The translations under genes were made by a program, and so were the position numbers. Below are positions 8,157 to 16,867 of a stretch of DNA of 64,000 nucleotides, one piece after another (within the stretch, counting starts at the first letter, position 1; every line of letters begins with the position of its first letter). The notes beneath the pieces were generated by a model. The model saw only the letters and a list, made by a program, of their open reading frames with translations. It was not told the origin of the DNA and searched no databases. The stretch is from Solwaraspora sp. WMMD792 (GTDB taxonomy: Bacteria; Actinomycetota; Actinomycetes; Mycobacteriales; Micromonosporaceae), in contig NZ_JARUBH010000009.1 in assembly GCF_029626105.1 (NCBI RefSeq), positions 4,898,001 through 4,962,000 of the forward strand, written 5' to 3'.

Positions 8157-9479
8157 TCAGACCTGCTCGTGCGCGGCCGGACCGGTGTCGATCTCAACCG
8201 ATTCGGGTAGCGGCAGTGCGGCGTCCGGCGGGCTGGCAGGCAGCCGCAGCGTGAACGTCGACCCTCCACCCAGCGTGCTGGACACCTCGACCCGACCGCC
8301 ATGGTTGGTGACGATGTGCTTGACGATGGCCAGGCCCAGCCCGGTGCCGCCGGTGCTGCGCGAGCGTGCCTGGTCAGCCCGGTAGAACCGCTCGAAGATC
8401 CGGTCGACCTCGTCGGGGGCGATGCCGATGCCCTGGTCCGCGACGGCGATGTCGACGTATTCGTCGGCCCGGGAGGCGGTCACCGTGACCCGGGTGTCCT
8501 CCCCGGAGTAGGCGATCGCGTTCTCCACCAGGTTCGCCACCGCGGTGGCGATCTGGCTGTCGCGACCGTACACGGTCAGCCCGCGCTCGCCCGTCACCGT
8601 CACCTCGATCCGGCGGGCTGCGGCCGGGGTACGGGTCCGGTCCACGACCTCGGCCAGCACCCAGTCGACAGCGATCGGGTCGGGGGCCGGCAGCGGCTCG
8701 GCTCCCTGCAGGCGGGTGAGTTCGAGCAGCTCGTTGACCAGCCGGCCGAGCCGGGTCGACTCGTGCTGAATCCGTTCGGCGAACCGGCGGGCGGCGGCCA
8801 CGTCCTCGGTCGGGTCGGTGACCGCGCTGTCCGGGTCGGTGGCGTCCAGCAACGCCTCGGCGAGCAGCTGCAGGGCGCCGATCGGGGTCTTCAGCTCATG
8901 GCTGACGTTGGCGACGAAGTCCCGGCGGACCCGGGCCACCCGGTGCGACTCGGTGACGTCGGCGGCTTCGACCGCCACGTGGTTGCCGCGCAGGCCGACG
9001 GCCCGCAGATGCACCCCGAGCGGGTCCTGGGTGCCGCCTTCGCGGCCCCGGGGCAGGTCAAGCTCCACTTCGCGACGCACGCCAGTGCGGCGGACCTGCC
9101 CGGCCAGGGTACGGATGATCGGGTGCGCGGTGACGCTGCCCGGCGTCGGCCCGGCCCGGAGCATGCCCATCGCCCGGGCCGCCGGGTTGACCAGCACCGG
9201 CATGTCGGTGTCGTCGAGCACCACCACGCCGACCCGCAACGAGTCCAGGCTCCGGCGGGCCAACGAGTCGATGAGGCTGCGGTCCGGGGCCGGGGGTGCC
9301 GCAGCGGCGTCGTTCGCGACGATCTGCGGCCTCCCGTTGCTGGACGTACGCTGCCCGCCCCGGTGTTCGACCGGGGCGGATGCCAGTTGTCGTGCCCGGG
9401 CTCGCGCCAGGAGCAGACCGGCGACGAGCCCGCCGCCAGTGCCGACGGCCGCACCGCCGGCCAGAACCGCCCAATCCAC
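8157..9479 (-). CDS. senX3: Sensor histidine kinase SenX3
   Basis: 440 residues, ATG at 9479. One N-terminal membrane helix (residues about 3-25), then a PAS-like sensor region. The HisKA box holds the phospho-acceptor His194 in FVANVSHELKTP, and the HATPase domain shows N (NLVENAIAYS), G1 (VADQGIGIAPDE), F (IFERFYRADQARSRSTGGTG) and G2 (GLGLAIVKHIV) boxes. It senses phosphate status with the Pst/PhoU system and phosphorylates RegX3. Its promoter region is shared with the divergent phoU gene. Confidence 0.93.
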   Translation of the reverse strand: MDWAVLAGGAAVGTGGGLVAGLLLARARARQLASAPVEHRGGQRTSSNGRPQIVANDAAAAPPAPDRSLIDSLARRSLDSLRVGVVVLDDTDMPVLVNPAARAMGMLRAGPTPGSVTAHPIIRTLAGQVRRTGVRREVELDLPRGREGGTQDPLGVHLRAVGLRGNHVAVEAADVTESHRVARVRRDFVANVSHELKTPIGALQLLAEALLDATDPDSAVTDPTEDVAAARRFAERIQHESTRLGRLVNELLELTRLQGAEPLPAPDPIAVDWVLAEVVDRTRTPAAARRIEVTVTGERGLTVYGRDSQIATAVANLVENAIAYSGEDTRVTVTASRADEYVDIAVADQGIGIAPDEVDRIFERFYRADQARSRSTGGTGLGLAIVKHIVTNHGGRVEVSSTLGGGSTFTLRLPASPPDAALPLPESVEIDTGPAAHEQV

Positions 9480-9499
9480 GGGGCGATCGTAGGGTCATT

Positions 9500-9593
9500 G
9501 TTAACCTGGTCAGCCACCCGAACAGGACATATCTCACCGCAATCGCCAGATGTTCATACTGCCGCCCCGCTCTGTTCACCCCTGTTCATCTGG
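9500..9593. promoter_or_regulatory. PHO-box-like repeats between senX3 and phoU
   Basis: GTTCA/GTTAA-type heptamers occur at 9500 (GTTAACCTGG), 9552 (GTTCATACTG), 9574 (GTTCACCCCT) and 9584 (GTTCATCTGG). The spacings include 22 (two times 11) and 10 bases. Actinobacterial PHO boxes are direct repeats of GTTCACC at 11-base spacing. The position in the divergent senX3/phoU gap fits autoregulation by RegX3. One spacing is 10, not 11, so the match is imperfect. Confidence 0.55.
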
Positions 9594-9677
9594 GTGCCGG
9601 CAAGCCGCCATACGGTGTGGGCGACACCGGGCGGGACCAGGACCGGAGACCTCCCACCACGACGACGGAAGGCCACC

Positions 9678-10325
9678 ATGCGCGAGGAGTTCCAGGCCGA
9701 GCTGCAGGAAATCAGCGAGCTGCTGGTATCGATGGCGGAAGCCGCTCAGACGGCGCTGCGCCGGGCGACCGGCGCGCTGCTCACCGCCGACCGCGAAGCC
9801 GGCGAGCTGGTACTGGTCAACGATGCCGAGATCGATGCCCTCTACCGCACGGTGGAGGAGCGGGTGAGCGATCTGCTGGCCCGGCAGGCGCCGGTCGCCT
9901 CCGACCTGCGGATGGCGATCACCGCGCTGCACGTGGCCTCCGGGTTGGAGCGGATGGGCGACCTCGCCGACCACGTGGCCAAGACCGCACTGCGGCGACA
10001 CCCGTCACCAGCGGTCCCGGCCGAGCTACGCGGAGTCTTCTCGGAGATGGCCGAGGTCGCCGACCGCATGATCGCCAAGGTGGTCGGGGTGCTGCGTACC
10101 CCGGACGCGGAGACCGCAGCCGAGCTCGACAGCGACGACGACGCGATGGACGAACTGCACCGCAAGCTGTTCCGGGTGCTGCTGGGCAAGGACTGGCCGT
10201 ACGGTGCGGAGACCGCCATCGACGGCGCGCTGCTGGGCCGGTTCTACGAGCGGTACGCCGACCACGCGGTCAACGCCGGCCGGCGGGTCGTCTACCACGT
10301 GACCGGGGTGAACCCGAACGACTGA
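9678..10325 (+). CDS. phoU: Phosphate signalling protein PhoU
   Basis: 215 residues starting ATG at 9678 with GGAAGG just upstream; the open frame extends far upstream without coding character. Two three-helix PhoU repeats are visible, with the metal-site motifs EIDALYRTVEERVSDLLA, GLERMGDLADHVAKTA and YERYADHAVNAGRRVVY. PhoU links the Pst transporter to the sensor kinase and represses it when phosphate is plentiful. It is divergent from senX3, a usual actinobacterial arrangement. No pst genes are in the window. Confidence 0.93.
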   Translation: MREEFQAELQEISELLVSMAEAAQTALRRATGALLTADREAGELVLVNDAEIDALYRTVEERVSDLLARQAPVASDLRMAITALHVASGLERMGDLADHVAKTALRRHPSPAVPAELRGVFSEMAEVADRMIAKVVGVLRTPDAETAAELDSDDDAMDELHRKLFRVLLGKDWPYGAETAIDGALLGRFYERYADHAVNAGRRVVYHVTGVNPND

Positions 10326-10327
10326 CC

Positions 10328-10411
10328 GGCCGGCCGGGGCAGCGGTGGTGCCCGGCCGGCCGTGACCGGGGCCAGGGGTACGGGGCGGACCACGTCCCGT
10401 ACCCCTGGCCC
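10328..10411. terminator. Two tandem hairpins between convergent phoU and gpmA
   Basis: Stem 1 is 11 bp (10328-10338 with 10351-10361). Stem 2 is a perfect 16-bp stem (10369-10384 with 10396-10411, 11-base loop). Lying between two convergent genes, it is likely a bidirectional terminator. Confidence 0.8.
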
Positions 10412-10417
10412 GACGGC

Positions 10418-11167
10418 TCAGCGGCCCTGGTTGGCGACCGCGGCGGCCGCTGCCGCGGCGGCGTCCGGGTCCAGGTAGTCACCGCCGGCGTTGACCGGCC
10501 GCAGCGCGCCGTCCAGGTCGTAGCGCAGCGGGATGCCGGTCGGGATGTTCAGCTTGGCGATCGCCTCGTCGGAGATCCCGTCAAGGTGCTTCACCAACGC
10601 CCGCAGCGAGTTGCCGTGCGCCGCGACCAGCACCTGCTTGCCGGCGAGCAGGTCCGGCACGATCGCGTCGTACCAGTACGGCAGCATCCGCCGCACCACG
10701 TCGGCCAGGCATTCGGTGCGGGGCATCAGCTCGGGCGGCAGCTCCCGGTACCGAGGTTCGCCGACCTGCGACCAGTCGTCGTCGTCGGCGATCGGCGGCG
10801 GCGGGGTGTCGTAGGAGCGGCGCCAGAGCATGAACTGCTCCTCGCCGTACTCGTCCAGGGTCTGCTTTTTGTTCTTGCCCTGTAGCGCGCCGTAGTGCCG
10901 CTCGTTGAGCCGCCACGACCGGCGCACCGGGATCCAGCCCCGGTCCGCGGTGTGCAGCGCCAACTCGCTGGTCCGGATAGCCCGCCGCAGCACGCTGGTG
11001 TGCACCACGTCCGGCAGCAGGTTGTGCTGCGCCAGCAGCTCACCGCCGCGCCGCGCCTCGGCCTCGCCCTTGGCGGTCAGATCCACGTCGACCCAACCGG
11101 TGAAGAGGTTCTTCGCGTTCCACTCGCTCTCGCCGTGCCGGAGCAGCACCAGTGTCCCCACAGTCAT
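10418..11167 (-). CDS. gpmA: 2,3-bisphosphoglycerate-dependent phosphoglycerate mutase
   Basis: 249 residues. The start chosen is ATG at 11167 ([17 protein letters not shown]); an ATG at 11176 is also possible. The catalytic RHGESEWN loop, a second block [12 protein letters not shown] and the C-terminal [18 protein letters not shown] give the two catalytic His of the dPGM family. It interconverts 3- and 2-phosphoglycerate in glycolysis and gluconeogenesis. Position between senX3/regX3 and mshA matches gpm1 (Rv0489). Confidence 0.93.
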   Translation of the reverse strand: MTVGTLVLLRHGESEWNAKNLFTGWVDVDLTAKGEAEARRGGELLAQHNLLPDVVHTSVLRRAIRTSELALHTADRGWIPVRRSWRLNERHYGALQGKNKKQTLDEYGEEQFMLWRRSYDTPPPPIADDDDWSQVGEPRYRELPPELMPRTECLADVVRRMLPYWYDAIVPDLLAGKQVLVAAHGNSLRALVKHLDGISDEAIAKLNIPTGIPLRYDLDGALRPVNAGGDYLDPDAAAAAAAAVANQGR

Positions 11168-11336
11168 GTCGTCCATCCTGCCGGACCCGGTGCCCGGAGG
11201 TTCACCGGCCCGGGGCACCGGCCGGCCGGGGTGACGACCGCCACGCGGAAATTCGCATGCTCGGTACGCCGCCCGCCACCTAGCGTGTAAGGCACAGATG
11301 TTGCACTGTTCATTACTGCACGGGGGTAGCTAGCCG

Positions 11337-12872
11337 ATGTCGGGTGCGCGGGGATGGCTACAGCAGACCACCAGCGGCCTGCCCCGGGCCTTCTGGTACC
11401 TGTGGACCGGCAGTCTGATCAACCGGCTCGGCTCGTTCGTCGTGATCTTCCTGGCCATCTACCTGACCGCCGGGCGCGGCCTGTCCGGCTCCCAGGCCGG
11501 TCTGGTGCTCGGCGCCTGGGGCGCCGGCGGAGCCGTCGGCACCCTGCTCGGCGGGACGCTCGCCGACCGCTGGGGGCGCCGCCCGACGCTGCTCACCGCG
11601 CATCTGGGCGCTGCCACCATGCTGATCGTCCTCGGGTTGGCCGACCGGTGGTGGCTGCTCCTGGTGGGCGCCGCACTGCTCGGCCTGTTCAACGAGGGTG
11701 CCCGGCCGGCGTACGGGGCGATGATGATCGACGTGGTCCCGGCCGCCGACCGGCTGCGTGCCTTCTCGCTCAACTATTGGGCCATCAACCTGGGGTACGC
11801 GTTCGCGGCGGTGCTCGCCGGACTCGCCGCGCAGGTCGACTACTTCCTGCTGTTCGCAGTGAACGCGAGCACCACCCTGGCCACCGCCGCGCTGGTCTTC
11901 GTCAAGGTCGGTGAGACCCGGCCGGCGACCCAGGCGGCGGCACCGATCGGCGCGGCCGTGGTCGCGGCCCGACCGGCCGGGTTGCTGGTTGTCGTCACCG
12001 ACCGGGTCTTCCTCGGCTTCGTCGGGCTGAACGTGCTGCTGGCCATGGTGTTCATGCAGCACGGCGCGATGTTGCCGATCGCGATGGCCGACGACGGGCT
12101 GTCCCCCACCACGTTCGGCGTGGTGATGGCGCTCAACGGCGTGCTCATCGTGGTCGGGCAGCTCTTCGTCCCCCGGCTGATCACCGGCCGCAACCGCTCG
12201 CACGTGCTGGCTCTGGCCGCGGTGATCGTCGGGGTCGGCTTCGGCCTGACCGCCGTCGCCGACGTCGCCTGGTTGTACGCGGTGACAGTGCTGATCTGGA
12301 CCGCTGGCGAAATGCTCAACTCGCCGTCGAACGCGACGCTGATCGCCGAGCTGACCCCGGCCGCACTGCGCGGCCGCTACCAGGGTGTCTTCTCGCTGTC
12401 CTGGTCGGTCGCCGCCTTCGCCGCGCCGATCACCGGCGGCTTCGTCTGGCAGTACGCGGGAAACACCGCACTGTGGCTCGGCTGCGCCGCGATCGGCGGG
12501 GTGGTCGCGGTGGGTCAGCTGATCGCCGGACCGGCTCGCGAGCGGCGGGCCGCCGAGCTGCGGACGGGCCCTCCGGCGGAAACGGATAACCGGCGGCGGG
12601 GAGCGACACTCACCCCCGTAAGCGTCGCTCCCCCTCGCCGCCGGTTTCGGGTGGCGCCGTCCCCCAACGGCCCAATGCCACCGGTCCCCCGGCACCCAGC
12701 CCGGTTGTTCGGACCGAACCGGTCCGACGGCCCCCAGCCAATCCCGGGCTCGGCGCGTGACTCAACCGTAGTTCCTGACACTTCCGATGGACAAGGCGAT
12801 TCGGTTGTACGCCCAATCACACCATCCGAGGTGCCGAACGGGGTTTACGCCCGCAACAACACCGACGAGTGA
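11337..12872 (+). CDS. Major facilitator superfamily transporter with an unusual C-terminal tail
   Basis: 511 residues, ATG at 11337 with GGGGGTAG upstream. About twelve membrane helices; the loop 2-3 motif GTLADRWGRRPTLLTAHLG matches the MFS signature. It is a putative drug or small-molecule exporter of unknown substrate. Transmembrane character ends near 12530. The last 110 or so codons are Pro/Arg/Ser-rich, unlike the family, and contain a strong inverted repeat that looks like a terminator. The original stop may have been lost by a frameshift, so the protein tail is suspect. Confidence 0.8.
   Translation: MSGARGWLQQTTSGLPRAFWYLWTGSLINRLGSFVVIFLAIYLTAGRGLSGSQAGLVLGAWGAGGAVGTLLGGTLADRWGRRPTLLTAHLGAATMLIVLGLADRWWLLLVGAALLGLFNEGARPAYGAMMIDVVPAADRLRAFSLNYWAINLGYAFAAVLAGLAAQVDYFLLFAVNASTTLATAALVFVKVGETRPATQAAAPIGAAVVAARPAGLLVVVTDRVFLGFVGLNVLLAMVFMQHGAMLPIAMADDGLSPTTFGVVMALNGVLIVVGQLFVPRLITGRNRSHVLALAAVIVGVGFGLTAVADVAWLYAVTVLIWTAGEMLNSPSNATLIAELTPAALRGRYQGVFSLSWSVAAFAAPITGGFVWQYAGNTALWLGCAAIGGVVAVGQLIAGPARERRAAELRTGPPAETDNRRRGATLTPVSVAPPRRRFRVAPSPNGPMPPVPRHPARLFGPNRSDGPQPIPGSARDSTVVPDTSDGQGDSVVRPITPSEVPNGVYARNNTDE
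12588..12646. repeat. Long inverted repeat inside the MFS reading frame
   Basis: Outer arms AACCGGCGGCG (12588-12598) and CGCCGCCGGTT (12636-12646) pair perfectly. Inner arms GGGAGCGAC (12599-12607) and GTCGCTCCC (12624-12632) also pair, giving 20 bp with one 3-base bulge and a 16-base loop. It has the form of an intrinsic terminator. Confidence 0.75.
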
Positions 12873-12886
12873 TGGCGAATACACGC

Positions 12887-13900
12887 TCAGGCATCTTCGC
12901 GGTCGGGAGATTCGAGCCGGAAGAAATTGCTCGGCGTACCGTCCGTGCGCTGTTCCTGGTAGATGAAGTTCAACCGACGCTGATCAAACGTCCCAAACCA
13001 CTCATCCCAGGAAATTCTTCGTAGATTGCCGCCACCGTAGCCGGGGAAGTCGATCCGCAGCACGCTGGGCCGGCCATCGCGAGGGGCGCTGACGGTCGCC
13101 GGTGTACCGCCCCGGGCGTCGGCCCACTGCCGGATCGTCCGGTGATCGGTGGTGATCAGGCTACGCCCGGCACGTTCGGCGTGCTGCTGCGGATCGTCGA
13201 TACGCTGGGCGTACTTCAGCGAACTGGACGACTTGGCTCCGGACCGGATCTTGGCACCGCCGGACCGTCCGCCGCCGCCCGCACCAGAGGTGTTCCGCCC
13301 CGTCGAACTGGCGCTCTTGCGGGCCGCACTAGTGCTCTTGCGCGCCGAACCGGCGCTCCGCCCCGCCGAACTGGTGCTCTTGCGCGCCGCACTAGCGCTC
13401 TTGCGGGCCGAACCGGCGCTCTTGCGGGCCGAACCGGCGCTCTTGCGGGCCGAACCGGCGCTCTTGCGGGCCGGCGACGATGTGCCGGACCGGGCCGAAC
13501 TGGCGCTCTTGCGGGCCGCACTGGTGCTCTTGCCAGCCGGCGCCGAACGCCGGGAGGTCGGCGAACCGGCCTTCGGCCGGGACGCCTGCTTCGCCCGCGC
13601 CGGAGTACCCCGCCGCATCGCCCGCGCCAACGACTTGATCAGATCGGGCTTGCGCAGGTTGGACGTGCCGGTCACCCCACGCTTGCGCAGTTGGTCTCGC
13701 AGTTCGTCGACGCGAAGGTCGGCGAGGTCGCTCTCCCGGACCGCGCCGCCGGCCCGGCCGATGGTCGCCGAGCTGGACTTGCGGGCCGAGCTGGAACTGC
13801 GAGCCGAGCTGGAGCTGCGGGCCGAGGTGGAGCTACGGCCGGCCTTGGACCGTCCGTTCGACGCAGGGCTGCGGCGCCGGGTGCTGGTCTGTTGAGGCAT
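12887..13900 (-). CDS. Histone-H1-like repetitive protein with Rho-N/SAP-type helix and conserved C-terminal domain
   Basis: 337 residues. ATG at 13900 has GGGAG 10 bases upstream and is preferred over the upstream in-frame start. Order: Ser/Arg/Lys-rich N-terminus; a short Rho-N or SAP-like helix-extended-helix (DLRVDELRDQLRKRGV then LRKPDLIKSLARAM); about 12 heptad-like SARKSAG/SARKSTS repeats (very basic, histone-H1-like); then a conserved C-terminal domain with RTIRQWADARGGTPATV, RIDFPGYGGGNLRRISWDEW and FIYQEQ. That last domain occurs alone in many bacteria and is of unknown function. Probably nucleoid-associated; this is inference. Confidence 0.75.
   Translation of the reverse strand: MPQQTSTRRRSPASNGRSKAGRSSTSARSSSSARSSSSARKSSSATIGRAGGAVRESDLADLRVDELRDQLRKRGVTGTSNLRKPDLIKSLARAMRRGTPARAKQASRPKAGSPTSRRSAPAGKSTSAARKSASSARSGTSSPARKSAGSARKSAGSARKSAGSARKSASAARKSTSSAGRSAGSARKSTSAARKSASSTGRNTSGAGGGGRSGGAKIRSGAKSSSSLKYAQRIDDPQQHAERAGRSLITTDHRTIRQWADARGGTPATVSAPRDGRPSVLRIDFPGYGGGNLRRISWDEWFGTFDQRRLNFIYQEQRTDGTPSNFFRLESPDREDA
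13310..13540. repeat. Degenerate 21-bp tandem repeats coding for SARKSAG blocks
   Basis: Repeats of GCTCTTGCGGGCCGAACCGG and variants occur at 21-base spacing, several nearly identical around 13400-13470. They encode the basic heptads of the minus-strand protein and are not a CRISPR array, since there are no unique spacers. Confidence 0.75.
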
Positions 13901-13986
13901 GGTCTGCTCACTCCCTTTGACAGTGTGCCTGCGGGGGGCAGTGGGCGACGGTTGCGCCACCATGCGAGCAGTACCCTGCTGACTCC

Positions 13987-14502
13987 CTACAAACCTGGAT
14001 CCTCCGGCGTCTTGTCGTCGAAAAGGTGCGTGAAGGCGCGCAGGTTCGCCACCGATTCACCTCTCTTGACCCGCCATTCCCACTCGCGGCGGATCGCCGA
14101 ACCGAAGCCGATCTCCAGCATCGCGTCGAATGACTCGTCGGCATAGGTGAGCACCGAGCCGAGTATCCGGTCCAGTTCGTCTTCGGTGATTCCGGCCAGC
14201 CCGACACGACCGGTAAGGTAGATGTCGCCGACCGCGTCGATCGAAAAGGCGACACCGTACATCCGGGCGTTGCGTTGCAGCAGCCAGGTCCACAACTCAG
14301 TACGCCGTTCATCGGGCTGCCGCATCACGAATGCTTCTATTCGCAGCGCCTGCTCGCCGACGATCAGATTGCACACCGTCTTCAGCTTGTGGGTGCCCGG
14401 CAACGTCACCGCGTACGACAGGTCACCGGTCGGTTCCCAGCTCAGCTCGCGATCGGCGCAGACCGCCTCGATCAGCGCCGCCACCTCGGCTCGTCCGCTC
14501 AT
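13987..14502 (-). CDS. YbjN domain-containing protein
   Basis: 171 residues from ATG at 14502 with AGGAG upstream; an alternative TTG at 14517 overlaps the mshA stop. Seen: YAVTLPGTHKLKTVCNLIVGEQALRIEAFVMR, then RNARMYGVAFSID and GDIYLTGRVGL, the YbjN fold also seen in type III secretion chaperones. It directly follows mshA, as Rv0487 follows mshA in M. tuberculosis. Its function is unknown; a chaperone-like role is inferred from the fold. Confidence 0.85.
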   Translation of the reverse strand: MSGRAEVAALIEAVCADRELSWEPTGDLSYAVTLPGTHKLKTVCNLIVGEQALRIEAFVMRQPDERRTELWTWLLQRNARMYGVAFSIDAVGDIYLTGRVGLAGITEDELDRILGSVLTYADESFDAMLEIGFGSAIRREWEWRVKRGESVANLRAFTHLFDDKTPEDPGL

Positions 14503-14513
14503 GGCGCTCCTGG

Positions 14514-15878
14514 TCAACCCACGCTCGCCGACAGGGCGTCGGCGTCCCGGGACATCCCGGCGGCGGTCGCCGCGCGGTACGCCCGCACCGCCTCACCGTA
14601 AACGTCGAGCAGCCCGGCCGCAGTGCGTGTCCAGGAGAACTGCCGGGCGTGCTCCACCGCGCCCCGACCGAGCCGGTCCCGCAACGCCGGAGCGGCAAGC
14701 AGATCGCCGATCGCCCGGCCCCAGTCGTCCGGGTGGTGCCCGTCGACCAGCATCCCGCTGTGCCCGTCGCGGACCGCGGTGACCAGGCCACCGACTGAGG
14801 CGGCCAGCACCGGCGTGCCGCAGGCCTGAGCCTCCAGGGCGACCAGGCCGAATGATTCGTTGTACGACGGCACCGCGACCAGGTCGGCGGCCCGGAACAG
14901 GGCCGGCAGGTCGGTATGGCCCAGCGGCGGCATGAACCGCACCAGATCCTCGACTCCCAGCGATCTGGCCAGGTCGATCAGGGCACCCGGCTGGTCCAGA
15001 CCGGTGCCGCTCGGGCCGCCGGCGACCACCACCGTGAGATCGGCGACCGCACCCGGATCCCGCCGACGCAGCGCGGCCACCGCGCGCAGCAGCACGTCCG
15101 GCGCCTTCAGCGGCTGGATCCGGCCGGCGAACGCCACCAGATGGCCACGGACCGGCAGGCCGAACCGCCGTCGGGCGGCCGCCCGGGTGGCCTGTTCCCG
15201 GCCGGGCGGGCCGGGCCGGAACCGGTCCAGGTCGACGCCCGGTTCGACCACGGAGACCCGGTCCGCCTCGGCGCCGTACCAGTCGATCAGCTCGCCGGCC
15301 TCGGTCCTGGTGTTCGCCACCAGATGGTCCGCCTCGGTGACCACCTGTTCCTCGCCGATGATCCGGGGGGCCGGCTCCGGCCGGTCACCGGCCGCCAGCC
15401 GGGCGTTCTTGACCTTGGCGAGCGTGTGCGCGGTGTGCACCAGCGGCACCCCCCAGCGCTCCTTCGCCAGCCACCCGACCTGCCCGGAGAGCCAGTAGTG
15501 TGAGTGGATCAGGTCGTAGTAGCCGGGTGCCCGGGCGGCCTCTGCCCGCAGCACCCCGGCGGTGAATGCGCAGAGCTGCGCCGGCAGGTCCTCCTTCGGC
15601 AGCGGCTCCAGCGGGCCGGAGATCACCTGCCGCACCCGTACGCCGGGTGCCATCTCCACCACCGGCGGTACGCCACCCGCCGTCGCCCGGGTGAAGATCT
15701 CGACCTCCACGCCGGCCTCGGCCAGCCGCCGGGACACCTCGACGATGTAGACGTTCATGCCGCCGGCGTCGCCGGTGCCCGGCGAGTCCAGCGGAGAGGT
15801 GTGCACCGACAGTGTCGCGACCCGACGGGGACGCGGCGGCGGGTTGTCACCCGGCCCGGCCTGACCCACCTGCACCAC
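14514..15878 (-). CDS. mshA: D-inositol-3-phosphate glycosyltransferase MshA
   Basis: 454 residues, a GT4 retaining glycosyltransferase that starts mycothiol synthesis by moving GlcNAc from UDP-GlcNAc to inositol-3-phosphate. Diagnostic blocks: [20 protein letters not shown] at the N-terminus, [55 protein letters not shown], and the nucleotide site [20 protein letters not shown]. Near-perfect family match. It is followed by ybjN with the two genes almost touching. Confidence 0.95.
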   Translation of the reverse strand: MVQVGQAGPGDNPPPRPRRVATLSVHTSPLDSPGTGDAGGMNVYIVEVSRRLAEAGVEVEIFTRATAGGVPPVVEMAPGVRVRQVISGPLEPLPKEDLPAQLCAFTAGVLRAEAARAPGYYDLIHSHYWLSGQVGWLAKERWGVPLVHTAHTLAKVKNARLAAGDRPEPAPRIIGEEQVVTEADHLVANTRTEAGELIDWYGAEADRVSVVEPGVDLDRFRPGPPGREQATRAAARRRFGLPVRGHLVAFAGRIQPLKAPDVLLRAVAALRRRDPGAVADLTVVVAGGPSGTGLDQPGALIDLARSLGVEDLVRFMPPLGHTDLPALFRAADLVAVPSYNESFGLVALEAQACGTPVLAASVGGLVTAVRDGHSGMLVDGHHPDDWGRAIGDLLAAPALRDRLGRGAVEHARQFSWTRTAAGLLDVYGEAVRAYRAATAAGMSRDADALSASVG

Positions 15879-16064
15879 GTCGCTCCCTCCGCTCGCCTGA
15901 TCGCAGCCAACGCCACCAACCAGGACGACCCGTCACATCTTCCCGGTACTGGCAGCGACATGCCGCACTACAGCGGGTGGAGGTGACCCACCTCTCGCCG
16001 ACGGCGACGCCCGAGACCGACCGGCGGCGACCGTCCCGGGCCGCCAAGCGGCGACAATGGCTGG

Positions 16065-16853
16065 ATGACACCGATCGCCATCGTCACCGGAGCGTCCAGC
16101 GGAATCGGCGCGGCAACCGCCCGCCGGCTGGCCGCCGAGGGCTTCCACGTGGTCGCCGCCGCCCGCCGCGGCGACCGGCTCGCCGACCTGGTCGACTCGA
16201 TTCGCGACAACGGCGGGGCCGCCACCGCGGTGACCTGCGACGTCACCGACGACGGATCGGTGGCCGGGTTGGTGCAGGCGGTCAGCGGGTTGGCTCGGCA
16301 GGGTGACCGGTCCGGGCGGGTCACCCTGCTGGTGAACAACGCCGGCGGGGCGCGCGGGCTGGACCCGGTCGAGTCCGCACCGGTGGCCGACTGGCGGTGG
16401 ATGTACGAGGTGAACGTGCTCGGCACGCTGCGGGTCACCCAGGCTCTGCTGCCGGCGCTGACCGCCAGCGGGGCCGGCACCGTCGTGGTGATCGGCTCCA
16501 CCGCCGGGCAGGTCGTCTACGAGGGCGGTGGCGGCTACACCGCCGCCAAGCACGGCCAGACCGCGCTGGCCGAGACGCTCCGACTGGAGCTGTGCGGCCG
16601 GCCGGTCCGGGTGGTCGAGATCGATCCGGGCATGGTGCGTACCGACGAGTTCAGCGTGAACCGGTTTGGCGGGGACACCGCACGGGCCGACGCGGTCTAC
16701 GCCGGGGTGGCCGAGCCGCTGGTCGCCGACGACATCGCGGACTGCGTCGCCTGGTGCGCCACCCGGCCGCAGCACGTCAACGTGGACCGGCTGGTGGTCC
16801 GCCCGTTGGCCCAGGCAGCGCAGCACAAGGTGCACCGGGTGCTGCCCGGGTGA
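16065..16853 (+). CDS. Short-chain dehydrogenase/reductase
   Basis: 262 residues, ATG at 16065. The NAD(P) motif is TGASSGIG (residues 8-15), followed by NNAGGARG and catalytic Ser in VIGSTAGQ with YTAAKHGQ. It is a classical SDR; the substrate is unknown. A homologue sits at the same place and opposite orientation relative to mshA in mycobacteria (Rv0484c, from memory). The methyltransferase gene begins 14 bases downstream. Confidence 0.88.
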   Translation: MTPIAIVTGASSGIGAATARRLAAEGFHVVAAARRGDRLADLVDSIRDNGGAATAVTCDVTDDGSVAGLVQAVSGLARQGDRSGRVTLLVNNAGGARGLDPVESAPVADWRWMYEVNVLGTLRVTQALLPALTASGAGTVVVIGSTAGQVVYEGGGGYTAAKHGQTALAETLRLELCGRPVRVVEIDPGMVRTDEFSVNRFGGDTARADAVYAGVAEPLVADDIADCVAWCATRPQHVNVDRLVVRPLAQAAQHKVHRVLPG

Positions 16854-16867
16854 GCAGGGGGAGTCGA

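Noticed and set aside
8301-9677. Upstream extension of the phoU frame
   Set aside because: It lies antisense to senX3; PhoU homology and the ribosome site begin at 9678.
11358-12695. A 445-codon minus-strand frame
   Set aside because: Antisense to the MFS transporter; Glu/Asp/Gly-rich shadow with no signature.
13310-13540. Regular repeats that could be mistaken for a CRISPR array
   Set aside because: The units are contiguous 21-base coding repeats with no spacers; no cas genes are in the window.
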